Part shown: piece after piece, positions 1 through 10,165 of the stretch
Numbering within the stretch: position 1 is the first letter of the stretch
How the letters are laid out: each line of letters starts with the position of its first letter
Assembly: GCF_000518705.1 (NCBI RefSeq)
Contig: NZ_JAEC01000006.1
Span: 1-64,000 of the forward strand
Reading direction: 5' to 3'
Length of the DNA stretch: 64,000 nucleotides
Origin: Shewanella colwelliana ATCC 39565
GTDB taxonomy: Bacteria; Pseudomonadota; Gammaproteobacteria; Enterobacterales; Shewanellaceae
Made by a program: the position numbers and the translations under genes
The notes under the pieces: model-generated
Told to the model about the DNA's origin: nothing
Database searches by the model: none
Seen by the model: the letters and a program-made list of their open reading frames with translations, nothing else

Positions 1-364
<364 letters not shown>

Positions 365-470
365 TATCATGTGTTATGGTTTTGTTGCATCCGAAAATCT
401 GTACCTACGATCAATCAAAAATAATTCTACGCGGATGCATTACAACAAATTAGGTAAGGGAGAGGTTTTT

Positions 471-3470
471 ATGTCTGGAAGTAATGCCCGCGGGCGCTTT
501 ACGCCACGGAAAACATTGGCGGCTATTGCTGTCGGTTCGGTGCTGCTAATGTCTGCCCCTGCAGCAATGGCTGTGGATGGAAGTAGTATCGTCAAGGGGC
601 AGGTTGCCTCTAGCACAGGAAGCAATATTGCGAATGCGACGATAACGCTTAAACATAAAACGAAAGGTCTAGTCTACACGGTTCAAACCAATGACAAGGG
701 TGAGTACATTCTGCGTAATGTTCCCGTTGGCAAGTACGACATTACGATTAGTAAAGACGGGTTTATTCAGTCTGAACAGAATGATGTTGAAGTGACTATC
801 GGCCAATCGATTATTCTTGATGGCCAACTCGCCACGCAAGGCGAGGACAATATTGAGCGCATTGCTGTTACCGGCAGTATGATTCGTCGCGTGGACATGG
901 CTTCATCTACATCTGGGGTGACCTTTACTCAAAGTGATTTACAGTCGATGCCAGTTAATACTGGTTTCGAAAGTATCGCATTACTTGCCCCTGGTACTTC
1001 TGCACCTGGAGGCTCAAATTTCAAAGGTGCTTCGAGTTTTGGTGGGGCGTCAGCGGCTGAAAATGGTTATTATTTTAACGGTATGAATGTAACGAGTATT
1101 CGTACTGGTCTTGGCTCTATACGCCTACCTTGGGAAGCTATTTCTCAAACACAAGTTCAGACTGGTGGGGTGAGCCCTGAGTTTGGTGGAGCGCTTGGTG
1201 GTATCGTTAACGCGGTTTCTAAATCTGGTGAGAATGAATTTAGTTTTGGTACTGAAGTTCGTTGGGATCCATCATCAACGCGTTCAAGCCATGATTCGCT
1301 CTTCAACAGCGAAGGCGTTATTCAAACTAACACCGCTCAAGATAGTTACGATTTTAAAGAACTTCAATTATGGGCTAGCGGTGCGATTGTAGAAGATAAG
1401 CTGTTCTTCTACGGTTTATTTGCGCCTCGTCGTGAAGATCAAGATTGGGCCGGCTCAACCGTAAAGACCAATAGAGAAAGAGAGGAAGACCGTTGGTTTG
1501 CCAAGGTCGATTGGTTTATTAATTCAGATCATTCATTTGGTTTGTCAGCGATGAACAACAAACGTACTTGGACCAACACTAACTATGCTTACGACTGGGA
1601 GACGAACATCGTCGGTGAGTAAGAAGGCGTTGCAGCGCCTGGTGAAGATGGCGGGCAAATGTATAGCTTGAACTATAACGGCTATTTTTCTGATGATTTC
1701 TCGGTCTCTGCGGTTGTTGGTAGAACATCTGAAAACGTTGAAAATGTGGTCGCGTCGACCAATCCAAGTGTTTATGACTACCGCAATGGTTCATATCTTA
1801 GTACTCATACCAACTCTTCGGTATCAGAAGAAGAATACATTCGCGACCAAGCCCGTATCGATTTTAACTGGGATTTAGAGTCTCATTCTATTCAGTTTGG
1901 TGTTGACTACACTAAGGTGACAGTAGATTTCAGCTCTGGTCAGAATGGTGTTGGCGATGCGGAAGGTTGGTGGTCAGTTAAAACTGCGGGCGTAGATGAT
2001 CGTTCTGGAGCGCCAGTGGGTACTGACTTTATCGAACGTCGTATTCGAACCCGTTACACCGATTCAGAAGTAACATCACTTGCTTTTTATGCGAATGACT
2101 CATGGCAGGTAACGGACCAGCTCGTGCTTAATCTAGGCCTACGTTATAGTGGTTTTGATAATACCGTATCCGATGGACGCGAATATGTGTCTATAGACAA
2201 TCAAATTGCCCCACGTTTACAGGCTATTTATGACGTGTTTGGTGACGGTAGCGCTAAGGTGTTTGCGACTTACGGACGTTATTTCCAACCTGTCTCCGCC
2301 AACATGAACATTACTCAAGGCTCATCATCTATTGAATGGTTTGAGTATTCAGAGCTAGATCAAGTTGACGCCAATGGCCAGCCAATATTGGAAGCTGATG
2401 GTTCGCCAAGTCGCGGTGCAATGTTACGCGATAGATATTGGCGCCAACGTGGTATCACAGAGCCTGGACTGATTGCGTCAGCGAATTTAAAACCAATGTA
2501 TTCAGATGAGTTTACAGTTGGTTACCAGCAAGAGTTGTTTGATACCATGAGTGGTGGTGTACGTTTTGTATATCGCGATTTAGGTCGTAGCGTAGAAGAT
2601 ACTGATGTGGGCCCTGTGTTAGCGAAGAAGTTACAAGAGTTAGGCATTGACGATAACGTGGGTCAAGGTTCTTATTATGTGCTGAATAACCCGGGTGAAG
2701 CGATTCAAATGTCTTATGACTTTGACGGTGATGGACAAGTTGACGATGTTACCCTGTCTGCCGAAGAGCTGATGTTGCCAAAGGCTGAGCGTAAGTACCT
2801 TGCTATGGAGTTCACATTAGATGGCAACGTGACTGATGATTTAACGATTAATAGTTCATACACATGGTCACACAGCTACGGTAACACTGAGGGATTGGTT
2901 AAGACTGATAACAATCAGGCAGATCCAGGCTGGACAACTTCTTATGACTATGGTGATCTGATGGATCATTCTAATGGTGACCTCCCTAACGACCATCGTC
3001 ATTCGATTAAGATCAGTGGTGCCTACAAGATTACTGATGATCTTATTTTCGGTCTAGTAGCCAGAACTACCTCGGGACGTCCGCAGAGTATGTTCTCTCA
3101 ACACCCTGATAGCGTAGATAGCTGTGCACCAGGTAATCCATGGGAAGATTGTATCAGTCGTTATTACGATCAAGCCTCGCACTATGATGAGAACGGAAAT
3201 CCCGCTCCTCGTGGTACCGCGGGTAATTTACCTTGGGTGACCAATGTAGATATGTCTTTGATGTATAAGACTGAGTTACTTGGTGGTGGGTTTAGTGTCA
3301 AAGGTACTGTTTACAATGTACTTAATTCTGATACTGCAACTAATATTAACGAAGAGCGCGCCAGATACGCTGATACCGCCAATGGTTTAGAGTTGAATCC
3401 CGATTACGGTATGACAACCGATCGTCAAACTGAGCGATATTTCTCGCTAGTTGCTCGCTACGAGTTTTAA
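471..3470 (+). pseudogene. Oar-like TonB-dependent receptor, interrupted by in-frame TAA
   Basis: An outer-membrane TonB-dependent receptor with an N-terminal carboxypeptidase-regulatory-like domain. The start at 471 is preceded by GGGAGAGG and opens a signal peptide ending ...APAAMA. The Ig-like domain (about residues 45-125) is followed by a TonB-box region (ERIAVTGS), the plug and a long beta barrel that ends in Phe (ARYEF). Codon 384 (1620-1622) is TAA in the middle of the reading frame. The frame continues without shift to 3470, so one substitution restores a 999-residue receptor. The second part (internal ATG at 1659) has no signal peptide and could not be exported alone. Probably a recent pseudogene; readthrough or a base-calling error are alternatives. 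Substrate unknown; Oar-type receptors are often linked to peptide uptake. Confidence 0.85.
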
Positions 3471-3487
3471 ACATTATGACATGAGAT

Positions 3488-3513
3488 AAAGGGGCCTTTT
3501 GGCCCCTTTTTTA
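3488..3513 (+). terminator. Rho-independent terminator after Oar-like receptor
   Basis: GGGGCC-TTTT-GGCCCC stem (3491-3506) followed by a run of T. It lies 20 bases after the receptor stop codon and shows the gene once formed a normal single transcription unit. Confidence 0.9.
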
Positions 3514-4066
3514 TTTAGAATTTAAACGCTTAATGATTGATGTAAATGGCGCAATAGCAAAACCTAATGCTTGCGAGTATTCTTATTAAGTCTTTAAAGC
3601 CAAGGTGCAGTCTGGATTTTTATGTATACATACGGTTAGTGTTTTATATTGTACATAGCAGACTTCATTGCTGGTCTAACGATTAAGAAGAGAAGAGCTA
3701 GCACCTTACTTATTGCGATACGCCATCCCTCTTTTTACGCCTAACTACCACCTTCTTTTACATTTACTCACTAAATTTACATTTTGACGTAAAACTTATC
3801 AAAATGACTTTTTATTCACCAGTCTTAGTCGCGTGACAGTATTTTCTATAATAATTAGCTGTTTAAATTATATTCATTTTCAAACCTCTTGATCACTGAC
3901 TTATTAATCGTTTTTTATGGTTTTACATTCTTTTACTCATCATTGGTATATTGCATACAAAATACAATATGTGATACAAGTGTTGCCGCCTCGTAATGTC
4001 GCTGTAAATAATTGCCGCGCCACTGAAGCAATAAACCTATAAAAAAAGATTTGGGAGAACGGAAGC
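3514..4066. other. AT-rich intergenic region upstream of second TonB receptor
   Basis: About 550 bases without a credible gene on either strand. The overlapping minus-strand ORF at 3940-4242 is a shadow of the receptor start. The last 120 bases are AT-rich and hold a weak dyad (TATTG...CAATA around 3951-3971) that could belong to the receptor promoter or an operator. I see no RNA gene or repeat. Confidence 0.5.
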
Positions 4067-6760
4067 ATGAAGTTTAATAAGATAGCTAAACTAGTGAGTT
4101 TGGCTTGTGGTGGTGTCGCTGCATTGTCTATGCCTGCGCATGCGGTTGAAGCTGATACAGACAAAAATGTTGAACGTATTGAAGTGACTGGCTCACGCCT
4201 AAAACGTGTCGATATGGAAGGTGCAAACCCTGTCACGACCATTACTGCAGACGATATGGCTACCGCTGGTTTTTCTACAGTAGGTGACGCACTACGCGCA
4301 TCGACATTGAACTCGTTTGGCTCTTACGGCGGCACATCGAACAACAGCTGGTCGTCTCAAGCGACGATTCAGCTAAAAGGCGCCGATGCTAGCCACACTC
4401 TCACCTTACTTAACGGTAAGCGTATGGCTAAGTCACCTGTTTTAGGTGGTGGTGCCACCAACATTAATACCATCCCTACAGCGGCTGTTGAACGCATCGA
4501 GATTCTATCCGATGGGGCATCAGCGATTTACGGTACCGATGCGATAGCCGGTGTGATCAACATTATCTTAAAGAAAGACTTTGAAGGTGTTGAAGTTAAA
4601 TTGCGTGCAGAGGAGCCAGATGCTGACGGTGGCGGAGATAATCATTCTGCTTCATTTACTGGTGGGTTGAGCTCTGATAAGGGCAACTTAATGTTCACGA
4701 TTGAGCATTTTAAAAAGTCAGGCATATTGTTTGCTGATCGCCCCTATACCGCAGCGCATGTCAAAGATGGTGAAGATCCGAGTGATTTCAGAAGCTGGAT
4801 TGGCTTAAGTCAAACTGGCCGTACTATCGATATGGGGCCCAATGGTGGTTGGGAGTACCAAACGCCATTTACCAATGCAGGTTTAGACTGTAAAGATGTC
4901 TATGGTGACAATTTTACTGGCCCACTCAATGACAGTAACTATGCTGGTGAAACATCTTGTGCGTACGACTATACAAAGGCTGCTTACAATGATGTTGATC
5001 AGGAGCGCACCTCAACCCTTATTAACTACAGTTATGAATTAAGTGATGATATCCAGTTAACAGCTCGCGCTTACTGGGCATCAAACAAGACTACTGATGT
5101 GTCAGCGCCTATCCCTGGCTACATAGTGTTTCCACAAGCTATGCCTGCCTATACCACTGCAGAGGGGTTAGATTTGCGTGCCGTACCAGAAGGTGGTGCT
5201 ATGTTGTACCGTTTCGACACGGCGGGTAATCGTGTGCGCGAAAGTACAGACAACATTTATGACTTTCTCGTCGGGCTTGACGGCACGACCGACAGTTTCG
5301 ATTGGAACGCCTCTGTGTCATATAACAAATATGACGTATTCAAATGGGGAACGGGTTACCAGTTGATCGGTGCAACAACCGATCTCGTTGGCGCATGGAA
5401 TGATGATACTAATGCGTTCGAGGGTTGGGACCCACGTGATCCTAATTCTGAAATGCCTGGTGGTGCAACGGCTAACTCTGATGCGCGGTTAACCAGCAGT
5501 GCTTTAGAGATTGATGGTGGTTTGAGCTTTGAACTATTTGAACTCGCTGGTGGCTCAACAGGTTTATATGTGGGCGCCTCTTACCGTGAAGAGGAGTTAG
5601 ACTCTCAAGTTGATGCGCTAGATGAAGCTGGTCTGATTGCAGGCGGCAGTGGTGGTGCTGGTGGTAGTGGTGATCGTGATGTGAAAGCTGTGTTTATGGA
5701 AATGACTTTCCCAATTCTTGACAACTTAGAGGTTAACCTTGCTGCACGTTACGATGATTACTCTGACTTTGGTGGTACTTTTAATCCGCAAGTCTCGGTA
5801 CGATACAATGTGTTAGAGCCCTTGTTATTAAGAGCTTCGTGGGGAACAGGCTTTAGAGCACCGACTTTAGAAGATCTTAATCAGTCGACAAGTGTTGGCT
5901 ATAACAATGTCACTAACTACCTTAAGTGCTATGAAGACGGTTTAGGTATTGATGGTTGTAGCATCGTTGATAACGTGCCTGTTTCTATTGAACGCAACGA
6001 GAACTTAGGTCCGGAAGAGTCTGAAAGCTATAACTTCGGCATGGTGTGGGATATTACTGACAACTTCAATATGACCATGGATTATTGGTCACTTGAAACA
6101 ACGGGATTAATTGGGTCGTTGAATAACAGCGAGATAACCCGAACTCAAGCCGAGTTGTGGAAGGCTGCTGATGATGCAGGTCAACCGCGTCAAGATGTGA
6201 GTGCCATTTATCCTGGGACATCAATATCGCAAAATGGTGCAGGTAAGTTAACTGCGATGACCAATGTATTACAAAACATTGGTTTGAGTGAGCGCCAAGG
6301 TATCGATACTAAGTTTGCAGCAACGTTTGATTCAGAAGTGGGAGAGTTTAAGTTAGGTCTTGCTTGGTCTCATTACCTAAAATATACCGACTCTAGTCCA
6401 GAAGCTGGTGTGCAGACGATTTCACGTAACTGGAGCGGTACTCAAGATTATCCAGATGACCGTGTTAACTTCACTGCAAACTACTTGCTAGGTGATCATA
6501 GTGTGTACTATCAAGCAGATTATGTGGATCATCAGTCAACTACCGATACTAATGATGACGGTTCTCGCTACGAGATTGATTCAGTCATCTATCATACCCT
6601 AAGCTATTCTTATGCGACGCCATGGCGTAGCACTGTTTCTGCAGGTATCAACAACCTTACTGATGAAGATCCAAGGTTTGATGCGTACGGTGGATACAAC
6701 GGAAGCATTTATGACATTATCGGTCGTTCATACTGGGTGTCATACACACAAACTTTCTAA
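4067..6760 (+). CDS. TonB-dependent receptor
   Basis: A complete 897-residue outer-membrane TonB-dependent receptor. The start follows GGGAG at about 4052-4056. The signal peptide ends at ...MPAHA, directly followed by the TonB-box region (NVERIEVTGSRLKRVD). The plug domain (about residues 50-170) contains LLNGKRM and the conserved GASAIYGTDAIAGVINIIL-type segment. The barrel has the receptor signature WGTGFRAPTLEDL near residue 590 and ends in aromatic TQTF. The domain order lacks the carboxypeptidase-like Ig domain of the preceding receptor, so this is a separate subfamily. The gene stands alone between its own upstream region and a terminator. Substrate cannot be told from the sequence; neighbours do not indicate siderophore or sugar uptake. 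Confidence 0.93.
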   Translation: MKFNKIAKLVSLACGGVAALSMPAHAVEADTDKNVERIEVTGSRLKRVDMEGANPVTTITADDMATAGFSTVGDALRASTLNSFGSYGGTSNNSWSSQATIQLKGADASHTLTLLNGKRMAKSPVLGGGATNINTIPTAAVERIEILSDGASAIYGTDAIAGVINIILKKDFEGVEVKLRAEEPDADGGGDNHSASFTGGLSSDKGNLMFTIEHFKKSGILFADRPYTAAHVKDGEDPSDFRSWIGLSQTGRTIDMGPNGGWEYQTPFTNAGLDCKDVYGDNFTGPLNDSNYAGETSCAYDYTKAAYNDVDQERTSTLINYSYELSDDIQLTARAYWASNKTTDVSAPIPGYIVFPQAMPAYTTAEGLDLRAVPEGGAMLYRFDTAGNRVRESTDNIYDFLVGLDGTTDSFDWNASVSYNKYDVFKWGTGYQLIGATTDLVGAWNDDTNAFEGWDPRDPNSEMPGGATANSDARLTSSALEIDGGLSFELFELAGGSTGLYVGASYREEELDSQVDALDEAGLIAGGSGGAGGSGDRDVKAVFMEMTFPILDNLEVNLAARYDDYSDFGGTFNPQVSVRYNVLEPLLLRASWGTGFRAPTLEDLNQSTSVGYNNVTNYLKCYEDGLGIDGCSIVDNVPVSIERNENLGPEESESYNFGMVWDITDNFNMTMDYWSLETTGLIGSLNNSEITRTQAELWKAADDAGQPRQDVSAIYPGTSISQNGAGKLTAMTNVLQNIGLSERQGIDTKFAATFDSEVGEFKLGLAWSHYLKYTDSSPEAGVQTISRNWSGTQDYPDDRVNFTANYLLGDHSVYYQADYVDHQSTTDTNDDGSRYEIDSVIYHTLSYSYATPWRSTVSAGINNLTDEDPRFDAYGGYNGSIYDIIGRSYWVSYTQTF

Positions 6761-6784
6761 GATTATTTAGCTGATTAGAAAACT

Positions 6785-6811
6785 AAAAAGGCCGCAGAAA
6801 CGGCCTTTTTT
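6785..6811. terminator. Bidirectional terminator between convergent genes
   Basis: AAAAAGGCCG-CAGAAA-CGGCCTTTTT forms a perfect stem with A-tract and T-tract flanks. It lies between the receptor stop (6760) and the end of the leftward thioredoxin gene (6834), so it can serve both. Confidence 0.9.
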
Positions 6812-6833
6812 ATGTGATAAATCTTGATACTGA

Positions 6834-7370
6834 TTAGTTTAAGATTTTAGCTAAGTCGATTTCTAGTGAAGTTTCCGGACGCTCAATAATACGGCCAACC
6901 TCTTCACCTTTTTGCATCACGATAAATGTTGGGATACGGGTGAATTCATATTGTGCGGCAAGCCCTTCAGGGTCTTGTTTCTTACGATCCACACCGATAT
7001 AGGTCACCTTGATATTAGGATTGTTGACCTCTTCCATAATGCGAATAAAGCGCGGGGTTTCACGGTGGCAATCAGGGCACCAGGTACCGATGATCACGAC
7101 AATCTCAGTAGGCTCTTTAATCCCTTTTAATGGGGTGATGGCTGCTGTATCGACTTGATACTCTTTATAGCCATGAGTGAACTCTTCAAGTTCAGTTACC
7201 AACGTTTGTGACGCGACTTGGCCTGTTAAAATCACTTCCTGTTTCTCCTCACTACAAGTGGCGATGAAGCCTTCTTGTTTTTCGTCAAAAGCACAACCGC
7301 TATTGGCAAGTGCCTGCGTGCTAAAAAAAAGCGCGGTGGTGGCAAGCAACGCTTTGATGTTGTTGGTCAT
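6834..7370 (-). CDS. Periplasmic thioredoxin-like protein
   Basis: A 178-residue exported thioredoxin-fold protein. The N-terminus is a signal peptide (cleavage probably after STQALA, near residue 22). A short extension with two cysteines (SGCAF and ATCSE) precedes the thioredoxin domain. The active site is GTWCPDCHRETPRF around residues 96-109, with the cis-proline region RIPTF near 147. The CPDC dipeptide is less common than CGPC and is found in several bacterial thioredoxin-like proteins. It probably reduces or exchanges disulfides in the periplasm, but partners are unknown. It stands alone, with a terminator shared with the convergent receptor gene. Confidence 0.85.
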   Translation of the reverse strand: MTNNIKALLATTALFFSTQALANSGCAFDEKQEGFIATCSEEKQEVILTGQVASQTLVTELEEFTHGYKEYQVDTAAITPLKGIKEPTEIVVIIGTWCPDCHRETPRFIRIMEEVNNPNIKVTYIGVDRKKQDPEGLAAQYEFTRIPTFIVMQKGEEVGRIIERPETSLEIDLAKILN

Positions 7371-7615
7371 GATAGTACCTCAGAGCAATAGAAAATGACT
7401 AGAGCAGTAATCTGCTTTATTACTCACTCCATTCAACCATCTTAAGTTAATGGGTAATAGAGGGGCTTTGAAGAGCTGTTAACTGGATCACTACCTAGGC
7501 AAGTAATCCCTTGGATTGATCACAGATGTCTGCAAGTTTGCAGCGTATATGGCGATATAGCTTACAAATTAACAGCAAATTAATAACTTCGCGATAGTAC
7601 TCAAGCGCTTGTCGA

Positions 7616-7643
7616 TAAAAAAAGCACCTGAAAAGGTGCTTAT
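7616..7643 (-). terminator. Terminator of the MazG-like gene
   Basis: Read leftward: AGCACCT-TTTC-AGGTGCT followed by seven T. It lies 26 bases past the stop of the gene ending at 7669. Confidence 0.85.
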
Positions 7644-7668
7644 TACTAAACATTATTCGGTTGGCTAC

Positions 7669-8247
7669 TTAAGCTTTAACTAACTTGTCTATATTGGCTG
7701 GTCGATAATATACCGATTTTAGTACTTTACCTTGGCGTACCACTTTACCTGCCATCTCAACATCTTTGGCGCATTTGGCAATAATGAAATCACCTTTTTG
7801 GCTACCCACAATCTCAACGCCTTGCTTAGCATAATGAGCGATGGTTTCTTCTAGTTCTTGTTCGTTGCGGCACACTTTGCTCATATTGCTCGAGTGAACC
7901 TCATCCCAGCAGCTAACAAAGTCGATATCACGGTTTTTTGCCACATGTAATAGCAGGTCGATAACATAGCTGATTTCTATGCGGTCGTTGACTCCTGTAG
8001 CGCCTAGGTGAACTAGGCGCCCCATCAATACATAAACAGAGTCCACAATGGCATCGGCTTGCTCAACACGGCTATCGGCTTCAGCCAATTCAGTAAGCTC
8101 TTCGATAGCGAGTGATGTGTGCAGCGTATCAGCTTTTTCATCCAGCGTAGTTTCGTCTTCAATTGGCAGGTCAAAGGTGGAGCGGAACTGGTGAATATCA
8201 CGATATAAATGGTCGTAAAGTGGCTGGTCGAGTGCGGTGAGCTTCAT
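7669..8247 (-). CDS. MazG/PRA-PH-superfamily nucleotide pyrophosphohydrolase
   Basis: A 192-residue protein of the all-alpha NTP pyrophosphohydrolase superfamily. The metal-binding signature is visible as AIEELTELAEAD (about residues 47-58) and the downstream DAIVDSVYVL (about 65-74), matching the EExxE...ExxD arrangement in spirit. Such enzymes split nucleoside triphosphates to monophosphate plus pyrophosphate, often to clear abnormal nucleotides. The C-terminal part (about 100-190) is not typical of MazG and resembles a family seen in marine gammaproteobacteria. It is a single gene with its own terminator. Exact substrate is unknown. Confidence 0.75.
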   Translation of the reverse strand: MKLTALDQPLYDHLYRDIHQFRSTFDLPIEDETTLDEKADTLHTSLAIEELTELAEADSRVEQADAIVDSVYVLMGRLVHLGATGVNDRIEISYVIDLLLHVAKNRDIDFVSCWDEVHSSNMSKVCRNEQELEETIAHYAKQGVEIVGSQKGDFIIAKCAKDVEMAGKVVRQGKVLKSVYYRPANIDKLVKA

Positions 8248-8626
8248 CTATTGTGGCCTTGGCAGCTAAAATAATAATAACCCGCAATTCTAATTTACTG
8301 GCCACGTAATTGAAAGGCGCAGCCCGTTAACACCGCTATTCTTCTAGCTTTGATGAATTATTTGATTTAATTTTTGTTTAGCGATTATTAAAAATTGCTG
8401 CATAAGTAGTTAGATTAAATCGGATTGAGTGCATTTTTAGTCCGATTGCAATGAGGAGGTCGTCCGCTTAGTCGCTATGGTTGTAGTCGATACCTAGACG
8501 GGGTTGTTAATTTTGTGTAAAGATGTCCGGCCGCAATGTGCCTGCGAGCGGGCGAGGAGTGATTGAACGAAGATTCAACAACTCGACCAGCATAGGAATA
8601 ATAAAAATTATAAAAAGGATGATCAC
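8248..8626. other. Intergenic region between divergent genes
   Basis: This 379-base stretch separates the leftward pyrophosphohydrolase gene from the rightward nhaC-like gene and must hold both promoters. An inverted repeat AATCGGA (8418-8424) / TCCGATT (8441-8447) with a 16-base spacer could be an operator. No convincing gene or RNA is seen. Confidence 0.45.
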
Positions 8627-10147
8627 ATGACCTCTCATCAGCAGCCACCAAATAGTGATGGCGCAGACACTAAACCGAGCTCGGCAGTGACCCACAAAAC
8701 CCCAACGCTATTAGATGCGCTGATCCCCATCATAGCCTTAGTCTGTATGTTGACGACGTCGGTGTACCTGTTTTCATCTGACAGCTCCTACGGCGCAAAC
8801 CAAATTGCGCTCATCATGGCGGCCTGTATTGCATTAGTGGTTGGGGTTAAAAACGGCTACAGCTGGAAGGAGATGGAGGCGGGTATTGTTAAGAGTGTAT
8901 CACTCTCAACTGGTGCCTTGTTGATTCTATTTTCTGTGGGCTCATTAATCGGCACCTGGATATTAGCAGGTACTGTGCCGACGATGATTTTTTACGGCAT
9001 GAAAATTTTAAACCCAGACTACTTCTATGCTGCAAGCTGTCTGCTTTGTGCGGTCGTGGCCTTGAGTATTGGTAGTTCTTGGACTGTCGCCGGGACATTA
9101 GGTATTGCCTTAATTGGTGTCGCCGCCGCGATGGGGCTGAGCACAGAGATCACGGCTGGAGCCATCATTAGTGGGGCTTATTTTGGTGACAAAATGTCTC
9201 CTATGTCTGACACCACTAACTTAGCTCCCGCTGTTGCGGGCAGTGAACTATTTGCTCATATTCGCCATATGGTATGGACCACTACGCCGAGCATTATTAT
9301 CGCCCTCATTGGCTTTTTAATTCTCGGGTTTAGTACCGAGTCCGGTGAAGGTGTGAGTAATTTGGCCACTACAATGGCGTTGATTGAACAGACCTATAAT
9401 CCTGGGTTGCACCTGTTGTTGCCGCTATTGGTCGTACTGGTACTTGCCTACAAAAAGCTGCCCGCTTTTCCTACGGTAATTTTAGGCACATTAGCGGGCG
9501 CTATTTGTGCAGTATTATTTCAATTTGATGGTGTCATTAAGTTCGTCAATGATGACAGTTTGCCAACGCTCGTTGCCCTAATTAAAGGGGTGTGGGTGGC
9601 GATGTTTGATGGTTACACTGCCAACACGGGTGACGAAGTGCTCGACAGCCTACTGAGCCGAGGCGGCATGAGCAGTATGGTCAATACTGTATGGTTAATT
9701 TTATGCGCCATGGCATTTGGTGGTGTGATGGAGAAAACCGGATTACTCAAACGTCTGCTGCAAGGTGTGCTAAAGCTCGTCACGTCAAGTGGCAGCCTTA
9801 TCATGACCACCTTGGTCAGTTGTATTGGTGCAAACTTGATCACTGGCGATCAGTTTATCGCGATTTTGTTACCTGGCCGAATGCTCAAAGTTGAGTATGA
9901 GAAACATGGGTTAGCACCTGTTAACCTCAGTCGCGCGCTTGAAGATTCGGCAACCATTACTAGCCCATTGGTACCATGGAATACCTGTGGCGCATATATG
10001 GCCAGTACACTGGGGGTAGCGACCATTGCTTACCTACCTTATGCCTTCTTCAATTTAGTGTGCCCATTGATCAGCGCGGCGTATGCGCGTTTTGATTTTA
10101 AGATTGAGCGCTTAGCACCAGCCCCTACCGAGGAAGCGTTGGCGTAA
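8627..10147 (+). CDS. nhaC: NhaC-family Na+/H+ antiporter
   Basis: A 506-residue inner-membrane transporter with about 11-12 hydrophobic segments after a polar 25-residue N-terminus. It fits the NhaC/ion-transporter superfamily: the half-conserved stretch GAYFGDKMSPMSDTTNLA (about residues 185-202) is characteristic, and a second one near the end (GANLITGDQFIAIL; ALEDSATITSPLVPWNTCGA) matches the repeat in the second half. NhaC proteins swap Na+ for H+ or move amino acid pairs such as malate/lactate; the exact substrate cannot be set from sequence. ATG 8627 follows AAGGATGA. The gene converges on the regulator that ends 18 bases downstream. Confidence 0.88.
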   Translation: MTSHQQPPNSDGADTKPSSAVTHKTPTLLDALIPIIALVCMLTTSVYLFSSDSSYGANQIALIMAACIALVVGVKNGYSWKEMEAGIVKSVSLSTGALLILFSVGSLIGTWILAGTVPTMIFYGMKILNPDYFYAASCLLCAVVALSIGSSWTVAGTLGIALIGVAAAMGLSTEITAGAIISGAYFGDKMSPMSDTTNLAPAVAGSELFAHIRHMVWTTTPSIIIALIGFLILGFSTESGEGVSNLATTMALIEQTYNPGLHLLLPLLVVLVLAYKKLPAFPTVILGTLAGAICAVLFQFDGVIKFVNDDSLPTLVALIKGVWVAMFDGYTANTGDEVLDSLLSRGGMSSMVNTVWLILCAMAFGGVMEKTGLLKRLLQGVLKLVTSSGSLIMTTLVSCIGANLITGDQFIAILLPGRMLKVEYEKHGLAPVNLSRALEDSATITSPLVPWNTCGAYMASTLGVATIAYLPYAFFNLVCPLISAAYARFDFKIERLAPAPTEEALA

Positions 10148-10165
10148 AACTTAAGCGGAGTGAGA

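Noticed and set aside
1659-3470. A separate TonB receptor gene starting at 1659
   Set aside because: Same frame as the upstream part, no signal peptide, and one stop codon explains the split.
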